Made by a program: the position numbers and the translations under genes. Under the pieces are notes generated by a model that saw only the letters and a list, made by a program, of their open reading frames with translations, did no database searches and had not been told where the DNA came from. Of a DNA stretch of 64,000 nt, positions 17,438 through 25,265 are shown in pieces; the first letter of the stretch is position 1, and each line of letters opens with the position of its first letter. This DNA is from Jiangella sp. DSM 45060 (GTDB lineage: Bacteria; Actinomycetota; Actinomycetes; Jiangellales; Jiangellaceae), in NCBI RefSeq assembly GCF_900105175.1, contig NZ_LT629771.1, forward strand, positions 2,852,001-2,916,000. Direction: 5' to 3'.

Positions 17438-18664
17438 ATGGACACCTCGATCGGCGTGGTCGGCCCACACGACCTGGTCGACAGCGTCGCGACGGTCTGT
17501 GAGGAACAGGCCGGGGTGCGGGTGCACCGGTTCGACTACGACCACGAGACCCAGGCCTCCGCCATGGTGACGACGCACGCGTCCGGCGTCGATGCCTGGC
17601 TGTTCACCGGCATCGTGCCGTACACCCTCGCGCACGACGCGCTGACCCGCCCGGCCGCGTTCGTCGACTACAGCGGGTCGACCCTGCTCGAGGCCGTGGT
17701 GCGGCTGCTGCGCGAGGGGCACGACGTCACCCGGCTCTCCGTCGACACCCTCGACCCCGCGCAGGTGCACGGCACGCTGCGCGACGCCGGCGTGCCGGTG
17801 GCCGAGGTGCGCACGCTGCCGTACCGGCCCGGCGCCACGGCCGCCGACTTCGCCGCCTTCCACCGGCGTCACGCCGCCCGTCACCAGGGCGCCGTCGCGG
17901 TCACGTGCCTGGCGTCGGTGCACGACCAGCTCGCCAGTGAGCTGCCGGTGTTCCGGCTGGCGCCGTCGCGGCAATCGGTCCGCGGCGCGCTGCGCCAGCT
18001 GCTGCTCTCGGCGACCAGCCAGATCCAGGAGGACGCGCAGGTCGCGCTCGGACTGGTCGAGGTCTCCCCCGCGTCCGAGCTCGACGACCTCGCCCGCGAG
18101 GTGGGGCTGCTGGGCGGCTCGCTGTCGCAGTACTCCGAGACGCTGTCGCTGATCGTCACCACCCGCGGGCCGCTGCACGACGCCTCGCGCGGGTTCACCG
18201 CGCTGCCGCTGCTGCACCGCCTCGGCCAGCGGCACGACGTCGTGCGCATCGGCTTCGGCATCGGGCACAGCGGCGCCGAGGCCGAGCGGCTGGCCCGCCG
18301 GGCGCTGGCCCGGGCCCGCAGCCACGGCGACGTCGCCGCCGTCGTGTCGTCGCGCAACGACGTCGACATCCTCCTCGAGACGGTCGCGCCGGCCGAGGCG
18401 CCGAAGCCCGACCAGAGCCGGGCGGTCGTCGCCAGCCGGGTCGGGCTGTCCGTCGGCACGCTCGACCGCCTCCGCGAGATCACCACGGCCACCGCCGACC
18501 GCCCGCTCACCACGCGCGACGTCGCCGACGGACTCGGCGTGCAACTGCGGACGGCACGCCGGATCCTGCAGCGGCTGGAGCTCGCGGGGTGTGCGGAGCG
18601 GTCGGGCAGCCTCGAGTCGGGCACCATCGGGCGGCCCCTGACGCTGTACCGCATCACACTGTGA
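17438..18664 (+). CDS. Transcriptional regulator with C-terminal winged helix; candidate controller of the regulon
   Basis: The protein has 408 residues. Residues 1-170 form a Rossmann-like sensory region (IGVVGPHDLVDSV, then alternating strands and helices). Residues ~265-300 (IGFGIGHSGAEAERLARRAL) resemble the degenerate GGDEF-like module of CdaR/PucR-type regulators. Residues ~340-408 form a winged helix-turn-helix (LTTRDVADGLGVQLRTARRI, then GRPLTLYRI). I do not recognise a named family. The gene is the only unassigned regulator inside the cluster and has the shared palindrome at its own promoter, so it is the best local candidate to bind it. The operator core also resembles GntR/HutC sites (GTNTANAC), so a GntR protein encoded elsewhere remains possible. 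Confidence 0.75.
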   Translation: MDTSIGVVGPHDLVDSVATVCEEQAGVRVHRFDYDHETQASAMVTTHASGVDAWLFTGIVPYTLAHDALTRPAAFVDYSGSTLLEAVVRLLREGHDVTRLSVDTLDPAQVHGTLRDAGVPVAEVRTLPYRPGATAADFAAFHRRHAARHQGAVAVTCLASVHDQLASELPVFRLAPSRQSVRGALRQLLLSATSQIQEDAQVALGLVEVSPASELDDLAREVGLLGGSLSQYSETLSLIVTTRGPLHDASRGFTALPLLHRLGQRHDVVRIGFGIGHSGAEAERLARRALARARSHGDVAAVVSSRNDVDILLETVAPAEAPKPDQSRAVVASRVGLSVGTLDRLREITTATADRPLTTRDVADGLGVQLRTARRILQRLELAGCAERSGSLESGTIGRPLTLYRITL

Positions 18665-18679
18665 CCTCTGGTGGGCAGC

Positions 18680-19717
18680 TCACGCTCCGAGCCAGCGGTC
18701 CAGACGTTCGGTGATGAAGGTGTCGTCGCGCAGGTGGGGGTAGGCGGCCCAGATGCGGTCGATCTCGTCGAGTTGGCCGGGTGAGAGCACCTCGGTCTCG
18801 TCGAGGCACCACAGGCCGGTCAGCAGGCCCTGGCGGCGCAGCACCTCGTGGATGCCGGGCACGCAGCCGTGGAAGCCGTGCGCGGCGTCGAAGATCGCGG
18901 CGTTGGCGTCGGTGAGGACGGGGTTCAACGCGAGCAGCTCGCGCAGCGCGGCCTCGTCGCCGGCCTTGGCGCGCCCGGCCGCGGCCAGCGTCGCGACCGC
19001 GCCGCGCACCCACACCGCCCACTGCCCGAGCAGCCCGCCGACCACCTCGATGCGCTGCCCGCCGACGTCGTAGCCGGTGAGCAGGTCCATCACGATGTGA
19101 TCGTCGTTGCCGGTGTAGACGGCGATGTCACCGGCCCGCCCGGACGCGGCCAGCCCGTGCACCACCTCCAGCGTGGCGTAACGGTCGAACGGCGCCACCT
19201 TCACCCCCGCCACCGTCGGCTGCTCGGCCAGCCGCCGCCAGAAGTCCCGCCCGAGCGGGCGCCCGCCGACCGCGGGCTGCAGGTAGAAACCGATGACCGG
19301 GATGACCTCGCCGACCGCGCGGGCGCGGTCGAGCAGCTCGTCCTCCGACGCCGCACCCGTGCCGTACGGGGTCAGCAGCGCGAGGTCGTAGCCCAGCGAG
19401 ACCGCGAGCTCGGCCTCGGCGACCGCCTGCTCCGTCGGGCCGACGATGCCGGTGATGAGCACCGGCGCCTGCTCGGGGTACTCGGCGGCGGTCTCGGCGG
19501 CCAGCTCCAGCACCGGCGCGAGCAGCCCGCGGACCGGCTCGTGCACCGCGAACTGGGTGGTGTGCACCGCCACCGCCAGACCGGTGGCGCCGGCCTCGAC
19601 GTAGTACCGCGACAGCGCCCGCTGCCGGCGCTCGTCGAGCTTGCGGTCCTCGTCCAGCGCCAGCGGGTGCGCCGGGATCACCCCGCCGGCCAGGAACCGG
19701 TCCACAGCCGTGGCCAT
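18680..19717 (-). CDS. Dihydrodipicolinate synthase-family aldolase (second copy)
   Basis: The protein has 345 residues. The Schiff-base Lys is in AGVKVAPFDRY (about Lys173) and the catalytic Tyr in IGFYLQPAVGG (about Tyr145). The phosphate/keto-acid loop reads VAVHTTQFAVH, like [11 protein letters not shown] in the first copy at 4907, so the two are paralogues of the same unusual subgroup. A C-terminal extension of about 40 residues makes it longer than DapA. ATG 19717 lies 1 bp after the stop of the epimerase gene, so they form an operon behind operator 4. The likely reaction is retro-aldol cleavage of a deoxy-keto sugar acid. Confidence 0.83.
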   Translation of the reverse strand: MATAVDRFLAGGVIPAHPLALDEDRKLDERRQRALSRYYVEAGATGLAVAVHTTQFAVHEPVRGLLAPVLELAAETAAEYPEQAPVLITGIVGPTEQAVAEAELAVSLGYDLALLTPYGTGAASEDELLDRARAVGEVIPVIGFYLQPAVGGRPLGRDFWRRLAEQPTVAGVKVAPFDRYATLEVVHGLAASGRAGDIAVYTGNDDHIVMDLLTGYDVGGQRIEVVGGLLGQWAVWVRGAVATLAAAGRAKAGDEAALRELLALNPVLTDANAAIFDAAHGFHGCVPGIHEVLRRQGLLTGLWCLDETEVLSPGQLDEIDRIWAAYPHLRDDTFITERLDRWLGA

Positions 19718-19718
19718 C

Positions 19719-20735
19719 TCAGAACTTCCCGTCGCGTCGCTGGAACTTGGTCGGCTTGCCCAGCGTCGGCAGACCCTCACGCACCCAGTGCGCGCTCGCC
19801 TCGACCAGCTCAGCCACCGTGACATCCGGGTAGCCGAACAGGGCGTGGCAGCGCTGCGCGTTGCTCAGCAGCGCCGTCGCCGCCTCCTCACCGGTGAACT
19901 CCACCGGCTTGCCCAACGCGGCCGCGAGGTCGCCGGCCAGCCGGCGCACCCCCAGCGTCTCCGGACCGGTCAGGTTCAACAGCAGCGGCGGGGTGGCGGC
20001 GTGCAGCAGCGCCCGCAACGTCACCTCGTTCGCGTAGCCCTGCCACACCAGGTTCAGGCTGCCCATCGTGACGTCCACCGGCTCGCCCGCGTCGATGGTC
20101 TGGGCCAGGTCGATGAGCACCCCGTAGCGCATCTCGACCGCGTAGTTGAGCCGGATGATCGCCATCGGGGTGTCGTCGCGCTGCGACGCGGCCTGCAGGA
20201 CCCGCTCACGGCCCAGGCACGACATCGCGTACTCCCCGACCGGGCCCGGCTCGGTGTCCTCGGTCGCGCCGCCGCTGCCCACACCGGTCAGCGGGTACAC
20301 GTTGCCGGTCGACAACGCGCTGATCCGGCTACCCGCGTAGCGGCGGGCCACCCGCCCGGGCAGGTACACGTTGGTCTCCCACGTGCCGGCCTGGTTGCCC
20401 TCGGTGCCGAACTTCGCCCCCACCAGATACACCACGTTCGCCGCATCGGGCAGCCCGGCCAGCGCCTCGTCATCGGCGATGTCCGCCGCCACGACCTGCG
20501 CGCCGGTCGCCTCCATCGCCTCCCGCGCACCGGCGCCGCCGTACCGCGACACCGCGAACACCCGCGCCCCGGTACCGGCCGCCTCGATACCCCGCACCGC
20601 CAACCGCACCAGGCTCACACCCAGCTTGCCGCTCGCACCGAGCACCACCACATCACCGTCGAGCCGGCGCAAATCCGCCACCAGCTCCGGCCGCGGCCGA
20701 GAAAGTCGCTCATCGAGCTCGTCGATGCTCCGCAC
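19719..20735 (-). CDS. NAD-dependent epimerase/dehydratase family protein
   Basis: The protein has about 338 residues with the Rossmann motif VVVLGASGKLGVSLVRLA and VVYLVGAKFGTEG in the NAD(P) half. SALSTGNVYPLTG occupies the active-site strand; no clear YxxxK follows, so catalysis may differ from classical SDR enzymes. I chose GTG 20735 because GGAGG lies 6 bp upstream. The GTG at 20741 would directly abut that ribosome-binding site. The gene is first in the operon with the DapA-like aldolase and is preceded by operator 4. Confidence 0.78.
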   Translation of the reverse strand: MRSIDELDERLSRPRPELVADLRRLDGDVVVLGASGKLGVSLVRLAVRGIEAAGTGARVFAVSRYGGAGAREAMEATGAQVVAADIADDEALAGLPDAANVVYLVGAKFGTEGNQAGTWETNVYLPGRVARRYAGSRISALSTGNVYPLTGVGSGGATEDTEPGPVGEYAMSCLGRERVLQAASQRDDTPMAIIRLNYAVEMRYGVLIDLAQTIDAGEPVDVTMGSLNLVWQGYANEVTLRALLHAATPPLLLNLTGPETLGVRRLAGDLAAALGKPVEFTGEEAATALLSNAQRCHALFGYPDVTVAELVEASAHWVREGLPTLGKPTKFQRRDGKF

Positions 20736-20757
20736 CCGCACCCTCCATCATCCGTAC

Positions 20758-20798
20758 TTACGGTCTAGACCGTATTTGTCGGAACGTGAGGATGTCAA
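20758..20798 (-). promoter_or_regulatory. Operator 4 with overlapping promoter of the epimerase/aldolase operon
   Basis: TTACGGTCTAGACCGTAT (20758-20775) is the most symmetrical site, with a fully palindromic CGGTCTAGACCG core. On the minus strand the -35 is TTGACA (20798-20793). After 18 bp comes the -10 TACGGT (20774-20769), which lies inside the operator. Binding would block the -10. Confidence 0.78.
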
Positions 20799-20825
20799 GG
20801 CGGGTTCTTGTGCGGATACGGGCGG

Positions 20826-20963
20826 TTATTCGGCGGCCAGACCGGCCCCGAAGACGATGGCGAATCCCACGGCGAAGCCCGCCGCGGAATGGTCGAAGAT
20901 CAGGGCCAACAACAGGCCCAATCCGAACGCGACCATGAACCTCTTAGCCAGCTTCTGACCCAT
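20826..20963 (-). CDS. Small hydrophobic membrane protein
   Basis: ATG 20963 encodes 45 residues: a short basic start (GQKLAKRF), then hydrophobic MVAFGLGLLLALIF, a polar DHSA turn and a Gly/Ala-rich segment FAVGFAIVFGAGLAAE. GGGAG lies 6 bp before the ATG. The charge distribution fits one or two membrane helices, with the basic end probably cytoplasmic. No function is recognised. Upstream in-frame starts lack a ribosome-binding site. Confidence 0.6.
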   Translation of the reverse strand: MGQKLAKRFMVAFGLGLLLALIFDHSAAGFAVGFAIVFGAGLAAE

Positions 20964-21105
20964 CGCCACTCCCTGCAGTGGTGGGGACAACGCTGGCTCC
21001 ATGATCGACCCGACCGCCCGGGAACGCGCAAGCGAAAGTCTCACATTGAGGGACGGCGCCCGGAACTTCGTCCGGGTGTGTCGCGGTACGTCACCGCTGC
21101 GGCGC

Positions 21106-21133
21106 TTGACGCATGCCGTTATGGGAATATGAT
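21106..21133 (+). promoter_or_regulatory. Sigma-70-type promoter for a leaderless ArsR operon
   Basis: TTGACG (21106-21111), a 16-bp spacer and TATGAT (21128-21133) are close to consensus. Transcription would start near the ATG at 21140, so the message is probably leaderless, which agrees with the absence of a Shine-Dalgarno sequence. Confidence 0.7.
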
Positions 21134-21139
21134 GACGCC

Positions 21140-21487
21140 ATGGCACGAGCGGCGACGACGTCCGACGTCTTCAACGCGATCGCCGAGCCGCGGCGCCGGG
21201 ACATCCTGGTGCTGCTGCGGGCGGGCGAGCGGCCGGTGACCGAGGTGGCCCGGGAGCTGGGCATGACCCAGCCGGGAGCGTCGAAACACCTGCGGGTGCT
21301 CCGCGAGGTCGGGCTGGTGCGCGACCGCAGGGCGGGCAAGCAGCGCCTGTACGGGCTCGACGCCCGCGGGCTCCGGCCGGTCCACGAGTGGACCGGCGGG
21401 TTCGAGCGGTTCTGGAACGAGAGCTTCGACCGGCTGGACGCCTACGTGCAGGACCTGAAGCAGGCCAAGGAAAAGGAGCAGCGATGA
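21140..21487 (+). CDS. ArsR-family (SmtB-type) transcriptional regulator
   Basis: The protein has 115 residues with a compact winged helix: VFNAIAEPRRRDILVLLR, then VTEVARELGMTQPGASKHLRV as the recognition helix region, and VRDRRAGKQRLYGLD as the wing. No cysteine metal site is evident. Pairing with an SRPBCC gene (ATGA overlap) is the standard arrangement for the ArsR/AHSA1 operon type, where the regulator controls its own operon. It is unrelated in sequence to the surrounding propeller regulon. Confidence 0.92.
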   Translation: MARAATTSDVFNAIAEPRRRDILVLLRAGERPVTEVARELGMTQPGASKHLRVLREVGLVRDRRAGKQRLYGLDARGLRPVHEWTGGFERFWNESFDRLDAYVQDLKQAKEKEQR

Positions 21488-21960
21488 GCGCGACGGCCGA
21501 CCGCGAGATCGTCATCTCACGGGTCATCGACGCCCCACGCGAGCTGGTGTTCGAGGCGTTCACCGAGGTCCGGCACCTGTCGCGGTGGTGGGGCCCGGCA
21601 GGCTTCAGCACCACCACGCGGGCGTTCGAGTTCCGCGTCGGCGGCGAGTGGCGGTTCGTGATGCACGGGCCGGACGGCACCGACTACGCCGAGTGGATCT
21701 CCTGGACCGCGATCACCCCGCCGGAACGGATCGAGTTCCTCCACGGCGAGTCCCGCGACGACCCGGACGCCTTCGTGTCGGTGCTGACGTTCGAGCCCGA
21801 CGGCGCGGCCACCCGCATCGAGATGCACACGGTGTTCCCCACCCGGGAGCAGCGCGACGAGGCGGTCGAGAAGTACCACGCGATCGAGGGCGGCCGGCAG
21901 ACGCTGAGCAACCTGGCCGCCTACGTCACCGAGCACCTTCGGACGGGAGCCGAGCACTGA
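21484..21960 (+). CDS. SRPBCC-domain protein (AHSA1/START-like)
   Basis: The protein has 158 residues. IVISRVIDAPRELVFEAFTE, LSRWWGPAGF, EFRVGGEWRFVMHGPDG and the C-terminal GGRQTLSNLAAYV are typical of the Aha1-like Bet v1 fold. It probably binds a hydrophobic ligand in its cavity. It is the middle gene of a three-gene operon: the start overlaps the ArsR stop, and its TGA overlaps the next ATG. Confidence 0.92.
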   Translation: MSATADREIVISRVIDAPRELVFEAFTEVRHLSRWWGPAGFSTTTRAFEFRVGGEWRFVMHGPDGTDYAEWISWTAITPPERIEFLHGESRDDPDAFVSVLTFEPDGAATRIEMHTVFPTREQRDEAVEKYHAIEGGRQTLSNLAAYVTEHLRTGAEH

Positions 21961-22580
21961 TGGCCGGGACGGTGTTCTTCAGCGTCTCGATGTCGCTGGA
22001 CGGGTTCATCGCACCCCAGAGCCTCGACGACCTGATGGGGCGGCAGTGGGTGGAGCTGCAGCGGTGGGCCTTCCCGCTGCGGTTCTTCCGCGAGAACCTG
22101 AAGCTCGGCGAGGGCGGCGAGGAGGGGCGCGACAACGACCTCGCGCGAGAGACCTTCGAACGCACCGGCGCGAGCGTCATGGGCAAGCGCATGTTCGACG
22201 CCGGCGAGCGGATGTGGCCCGAGGAGGCGCCGTTCCACACGCCGGTCTTCGTCGTGACGCACCAGAAGCGCGGCCCCTGGGAGCGGCCGGGCGGCACGAC
22301 ATTCCACTTCGTCAACGACGGCATCGAGGCCGCGCTCGACCAGGCGCGCGAGGCCGCCGGCGACCGCGACGTCCGCATCGCCGGCGGCGGCGCGACGATC
22401 CTGCAGTACCTGAACGCCGGCCTGATCGACGAATTCTCGATCGCGCTCGCACCCGTGCTGTTCGGATCCGGGGTGCGCCTGTTCGAGGGCGTCGACGCCG
22501 CCCGCGTCGCCCTGGAGCCGATCCGCGCCGAGCCCTCACCGAGGGTGACCCACCTGACCTACGCCGTCCGTCAGCGGTAG
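21960..22580 (+). CDS. Dihydrofolate reductase-family (RibD C-terminal-like) protein
   Basis: The protein has 206 residues. The start FFSVSMSLDGFIA, the central ASVMGKRMFDAG and the C-terminal DVRIAGGGATILQYLNAGLIDEF / LAPVLFGSG match the RibD_C/DHFR-like reductase family that binds NADPH. It is the last gene of the ArsR operon (TGATG overlap). The physiological substrate is unknown. This three-gene operon splits the two halves of the propeller regulon. Confidence 0.88.
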   Translation: MAGTVFFSVSMSLDGFIAPQSLDDLMGRQWVELQRWAFPLRFFRENLKLGEGGEEGRDNDLARETFERTGASVMGKRMFDAGERMWPEEAPFHTPVFVVTHQKRGPWERPGGTTFHFVNDGIEAALDQAREAAGDRDVRIAGGGATILQYLNAGLIDEFSIALAPVLFGSGVRLFEGVDAARVALEPIRAEPSPRVTHLTYAVRQR

Positions 22581-22591
22581 GGCCGCCGCGG

Positions 22592-23770
22592 TCACCCTCG
22601 CGGGAAGGCCCGATCGTCGCCGAACACCCGCTCCGCCGCGGCGACGACGTGGTCGGCGCCGTCCGGGCCGGCCATCAGCTGCGGCTGACGCAGCCAGAAC
22701 ACCGTCGCGGCCGCGCCCTCGGCTCCGGGAGCCGGCAGCGCCCGGACCAGGCCCCGCAGCGGCTCCAGCCCGCCCAGCGGCGGGTAACCGGCGTCGACGG
22801 GCACGCCCTCGGCCTCGAGGGCGCGGCTCACCCAGTCGCGGTCCACGCCCGGCGCCGCCCGCAGCATCAGCAGGTGCCGGGAGTCGGCCGTCGTGCCGGC
22901 GGGCTGCGGCACGACCGCCACCGGGCGCTCCGCCGCGGCCAGGCCGTCGACGACCCGCCGGGCGAACGCGTCGCGCGCGGCCACCTCGTCGTCCAGGCGC
23001 TCCAGCCACGGCAGCAGCAGCGCCGCCTGCAGCTCCGTCATGCGCAGGTTCCAGCCGACGTCGGCGTGGTGGTACCAGGCGCCGTCGCGGACCCGGCCGA
23101 CGTTGCACGCCGACCACACGCGCGCGGCGAGGTCGTCATCGTTGGTGACGATCAGCCCGCCCTCGCCGGCCGTCATCGCCTTGCTGGACTGAAAGCTGAA
23201 CGTGCCCGCCGTGCCGTGCGACCCGACCGGCCGGCCGCGGTAGGACGCGCCGTGCGCCTGGGCGCTGTCCTCGACGACCGCCAGCCCGTGTTCGGCGGCC
23301 AGCGCGAGCAGCTCGTCCAGCGGCGCCGGGCTGCCGGCCAGGTGGACGGGCATGACAGCGCGGGTCCGCTCGGTCAGCGCGGGCCGGACGGTGGCGGCCG
23401 TCAGGTGCAGGTGGCCGGGGTCGACGTCGGCGACCACCGGCACCGCGCCGAGCAGCAGCACCGCCGTCGCGCAGGCGACGAACGTGTACGCCGGCACGAC
23501 CACCTCGTCGCCGGGCCGGACGCCGGCCGCGCGCAGCGCCACGAACAGCGCCAGCGTGCCGTTCGTCAGCACGATGCCGTGCTTCGCGCCGTGCCGCCCG
23601 GCGAACTCGGCGGCCAGCAGCTCGCACAGCGGGCCCGACGTCGCGCCCCAGTGACCGCTGTCGACCACCTCGGCCAGCAGCTTGCGCTGCTCGTCCGACG
23701 CGGGCGGCGGCCAGGCCGGCCAGGGTGCGGTGCGGACGGGCGCGCCGCCGTCGATCGCGAGTGTCGTCAT
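22592..23770 (-). CDS. DegT/DnrJ/EryC1/StrS-family PLP aminotransferase (cassette 2)
   Basis: The protein has 392 residues. The PLP lysine is in FSFQSSKAMTAGEGG (about Lys197), EDSAQAHG precedes it, and LTNGTLALFVALRAAGV forms the phosphate-binding region. The start LAIDGGAPVR mirrors cassette 1. It is the last gene of a six-gene leftward operon (binding protein, two permeases, two amidohydrolase-like proteins, DegT), with ATGA coupling to the amidohydrolase. The likely role is transamination of an imported amino- or keto-sugar derivative. Confidence 0.87.
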   Translation of the reverse strand: MTTLAIDGGAPVRTAPWPAWPPPASDEQRKLLAEVVDSGHWGATSGPLCELLAAEFAGRHGAKHGIVLTNGTLALFVALRAAGVRPGDEVVVPAYTFVACATAVLLLGAVPVVADVDPGHLHLTAATVRPALTERTRAVMPVHLAGSPAPLDELLALAAEHGLAVVEDSAQAHGASYRGRPVGSHGTAGTFSFQSSKAMTAGEGGLIVTNDDDLAARVWSACNVGRVRDGAWYHHADVGWNLRMTELQAALLLPWLERLDDEVAARDAFARRVVDGLAAAERPVAVVPQPAGTTADSRHLLMLRAAPGVDRDWVSRALEAEGVPVDAGYPPLGGLEPLRGLVRALPAPGAEGAAATVFWLRQPQLMAGPDGADHVVAAAERVFGDDRAFPRG

Positions 23771-24546
23771 GGCGTCTCCTGCAGTGCGGTGGGAAGGCGG
23801 CGGCCGAGCAGCCGGACGGCGTTGCCGCCCAGGACCAGCGTGCGGTCGGCGTCGGAGAGCCGGGCGTGCCGGACCCGGCCCAGGCCCGGCCGCGGGTCGA
23901 GGAAGCACGCGTCGGTGCCGAACAGCACCCGGTCGGCGCCGGCGATCGCGACCATGCGCTCCAGCCAGCGGGTGGTGAGCCGGGAGCCGCAGATCTCCAG
24001 GTACAGGTTCGGCTCGGCGGCGGCCAGCCGGGCGGCGCGCTCGTAGCCGTCCGGCCACAGCCCGGCGTGCCCGACGAGCAGCGCGACGCCCGGGTGGCGG
24101 CGGGCCAGCTCGGCGAGGTCGCCGGGGTCGGAGTACGGCGAGCGGGTCTGCCCGTGCGACAGCACCGGGACGCCGGCCACGGCGGCCAGCTCGAGCAGCG
24201 GCTCGTACCGCGGGTCCGTCGCGGCGCACAGGTGGGTGTCCGGGTGCAGCTTCAGCCCCCAGACGCCGGGCCGGTCCAGCTGGTCGCGCAGCAGCGCGGC
24301 CGCCTCCGGCTCGTGCGGGTCGGCGACCAGCCAGACGCCGAGGCTGTCCGGGTGCCGGTCGGCCTCCGCGAGCGCCAGCTCGTTGCCGGCGACGGCGTCC
24401 CGGCCGACGGCCAGCAGGTGCGACACGCCGACCGCGTCGATGCCGATCGCCGCGTTGGTGTCCAGCAGCCAGGCCGGGTCCGGCTCGGGCACGAAGAAGT
24501 CGGCCCACGCGCCGACGTGGCCGTGCATGTCGATGACGGGGCTCAT
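23767..24546 (-). CDS. Amidohydrolase-2 family metal-dependent hydrolase (canonical partner, cassette 2)
   Basis: The protein has 259 residues. The metal site is complete: MHGH (His8, His10), LKLHPDTH, VLSHGQT, LLVGHAGLW and the Asp of FGTDACF. The architecture matches the canonical partner of cassette 1. ATGA/TGA overlaps join it to the degenerate partner before it and the DegT gene after it. Hydrolysis of a lactone or amide in a sugar-derived intermediate is plausible. The substrate is unknown. Confidence 0.86.
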   Translation of the reverse strand: MSPVIDMHGHVGAWADFFVPEPDPAWLLDTNAAIGIDAVGVSHLLAVGRDAVAGNELALAEADRHPDSLGVWLVADPHEPEAAALLRDQLDRPGVWGLKLHPDTHLCAATDPRYEPLLELAAVAGVPVLSHGQTRSPYSDPGDLAELARRHPGVALLVGHAGLWPDGYERAARLAAAEPNLYLEICGSRLTTRWLERMVAIAGADRVLFGTDACFLDPRPGLGRVRHARLSDADRTLVLGGNAVRLLGRRLPTALQETP

Positions 24547-25265
24547 GGCCGCTCCCCCGCCACCAGCGCGTCGAACGAACCGGCGGCGATCAGCTCGACA
24601 TCGGCGGCGGGCAGCCGCAGGTGCTCCAGCTGGAACCGCGGGCCGGCGTCGTCCCACACCGGCGCGCCGGTGCCGAACACCAGCCGGTACGCACCGGCGC
24701 GGCGGGCCAGCCACTCGACCGCGCCGGCCGCGACCAGCGTCCCGGTCTCGACGAAGGCGCCCGGGTGGGCGTCCAGCAGCTCCGCCAGCTCGCGCAGCGA
24801 CCGGTAGCCGGGCGAGAGCACCAGCACCCGCAGCCCCGGCACCGCCGTCAGCAGGGCGCGGACGCGGTCCAGGCCGGTCTCGCCGGCGTCCAGCGCCAGC
24901 GGGATGCCGGCCGCGGCCAGCTCGTGCCACCAGCCCATGGCCACCGGCCCGGTCAGCGCGAACCGGTGCCGCACCGGGCACGTCCGCACCATCGCAGGCG
25001 CGGACGCGACCACGACGCCCGGGTCGCCCGGCCAGCCGGCGCCGGGCACCGCGGGCAGGACCACCGGGACGGTGACCAGCCGCTCGTGCCGGGCCTCGGC
25101 CGGCTGCTCCACGGCGGGGTCGCCGTACAGCCCGCCGCTCGGCGTGACGGCGGCGCCGTCGATGCCGAGGTGGTCCAGCTCCGCGAGCAGCCCCGTGACG
25201 TCCGCCGACGGCACGTGGTCGCCGGGGATCGGGCCGAGCACCCGGTGGGCGTCGAAGATCCGCAC
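24543..25265 (-). CDS. Amidohydrolase-like protein lacking metal ligands (degenerate partner, cassette 2)
   Basis: The protein has 240 residues from GTG 25265, immediately after the permease stop. The amidohydrolase plan is visible (RIFDAHRVLGP at the first strand, AYRLVFGTGAPVWDD at the last), but HxH is reduced to a single His and the catalytic Asp position is Gly. The same losses occur in the paired protein of cassette 1, and in both cassettes the degenerate gene directly precedes the canonical one. This points to a conserved two-protein unit. Confidence 0.7.
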   Translation of the reverse strand: MRIFDAHRVLGPIPGDHVPSADVTGLLAELDHLGIDGAAVTPSGGLYGDPAVEQPAEARHERLVTVPVVLPAVPGAGWPGDPGVVVASAPAMVRTCPVRHRFALTGPVAMGWWHELAAAGIPLALDAGETGLDRVRALLTAVPGLRVLVLSPGYRSLRELAELLDAHPGAFVETGTLVAAGAVEWLARRAGAYRLVFGTGAPVWDDAGPRFQLEHLRLPAADVELIAAGSFDALVAGERP

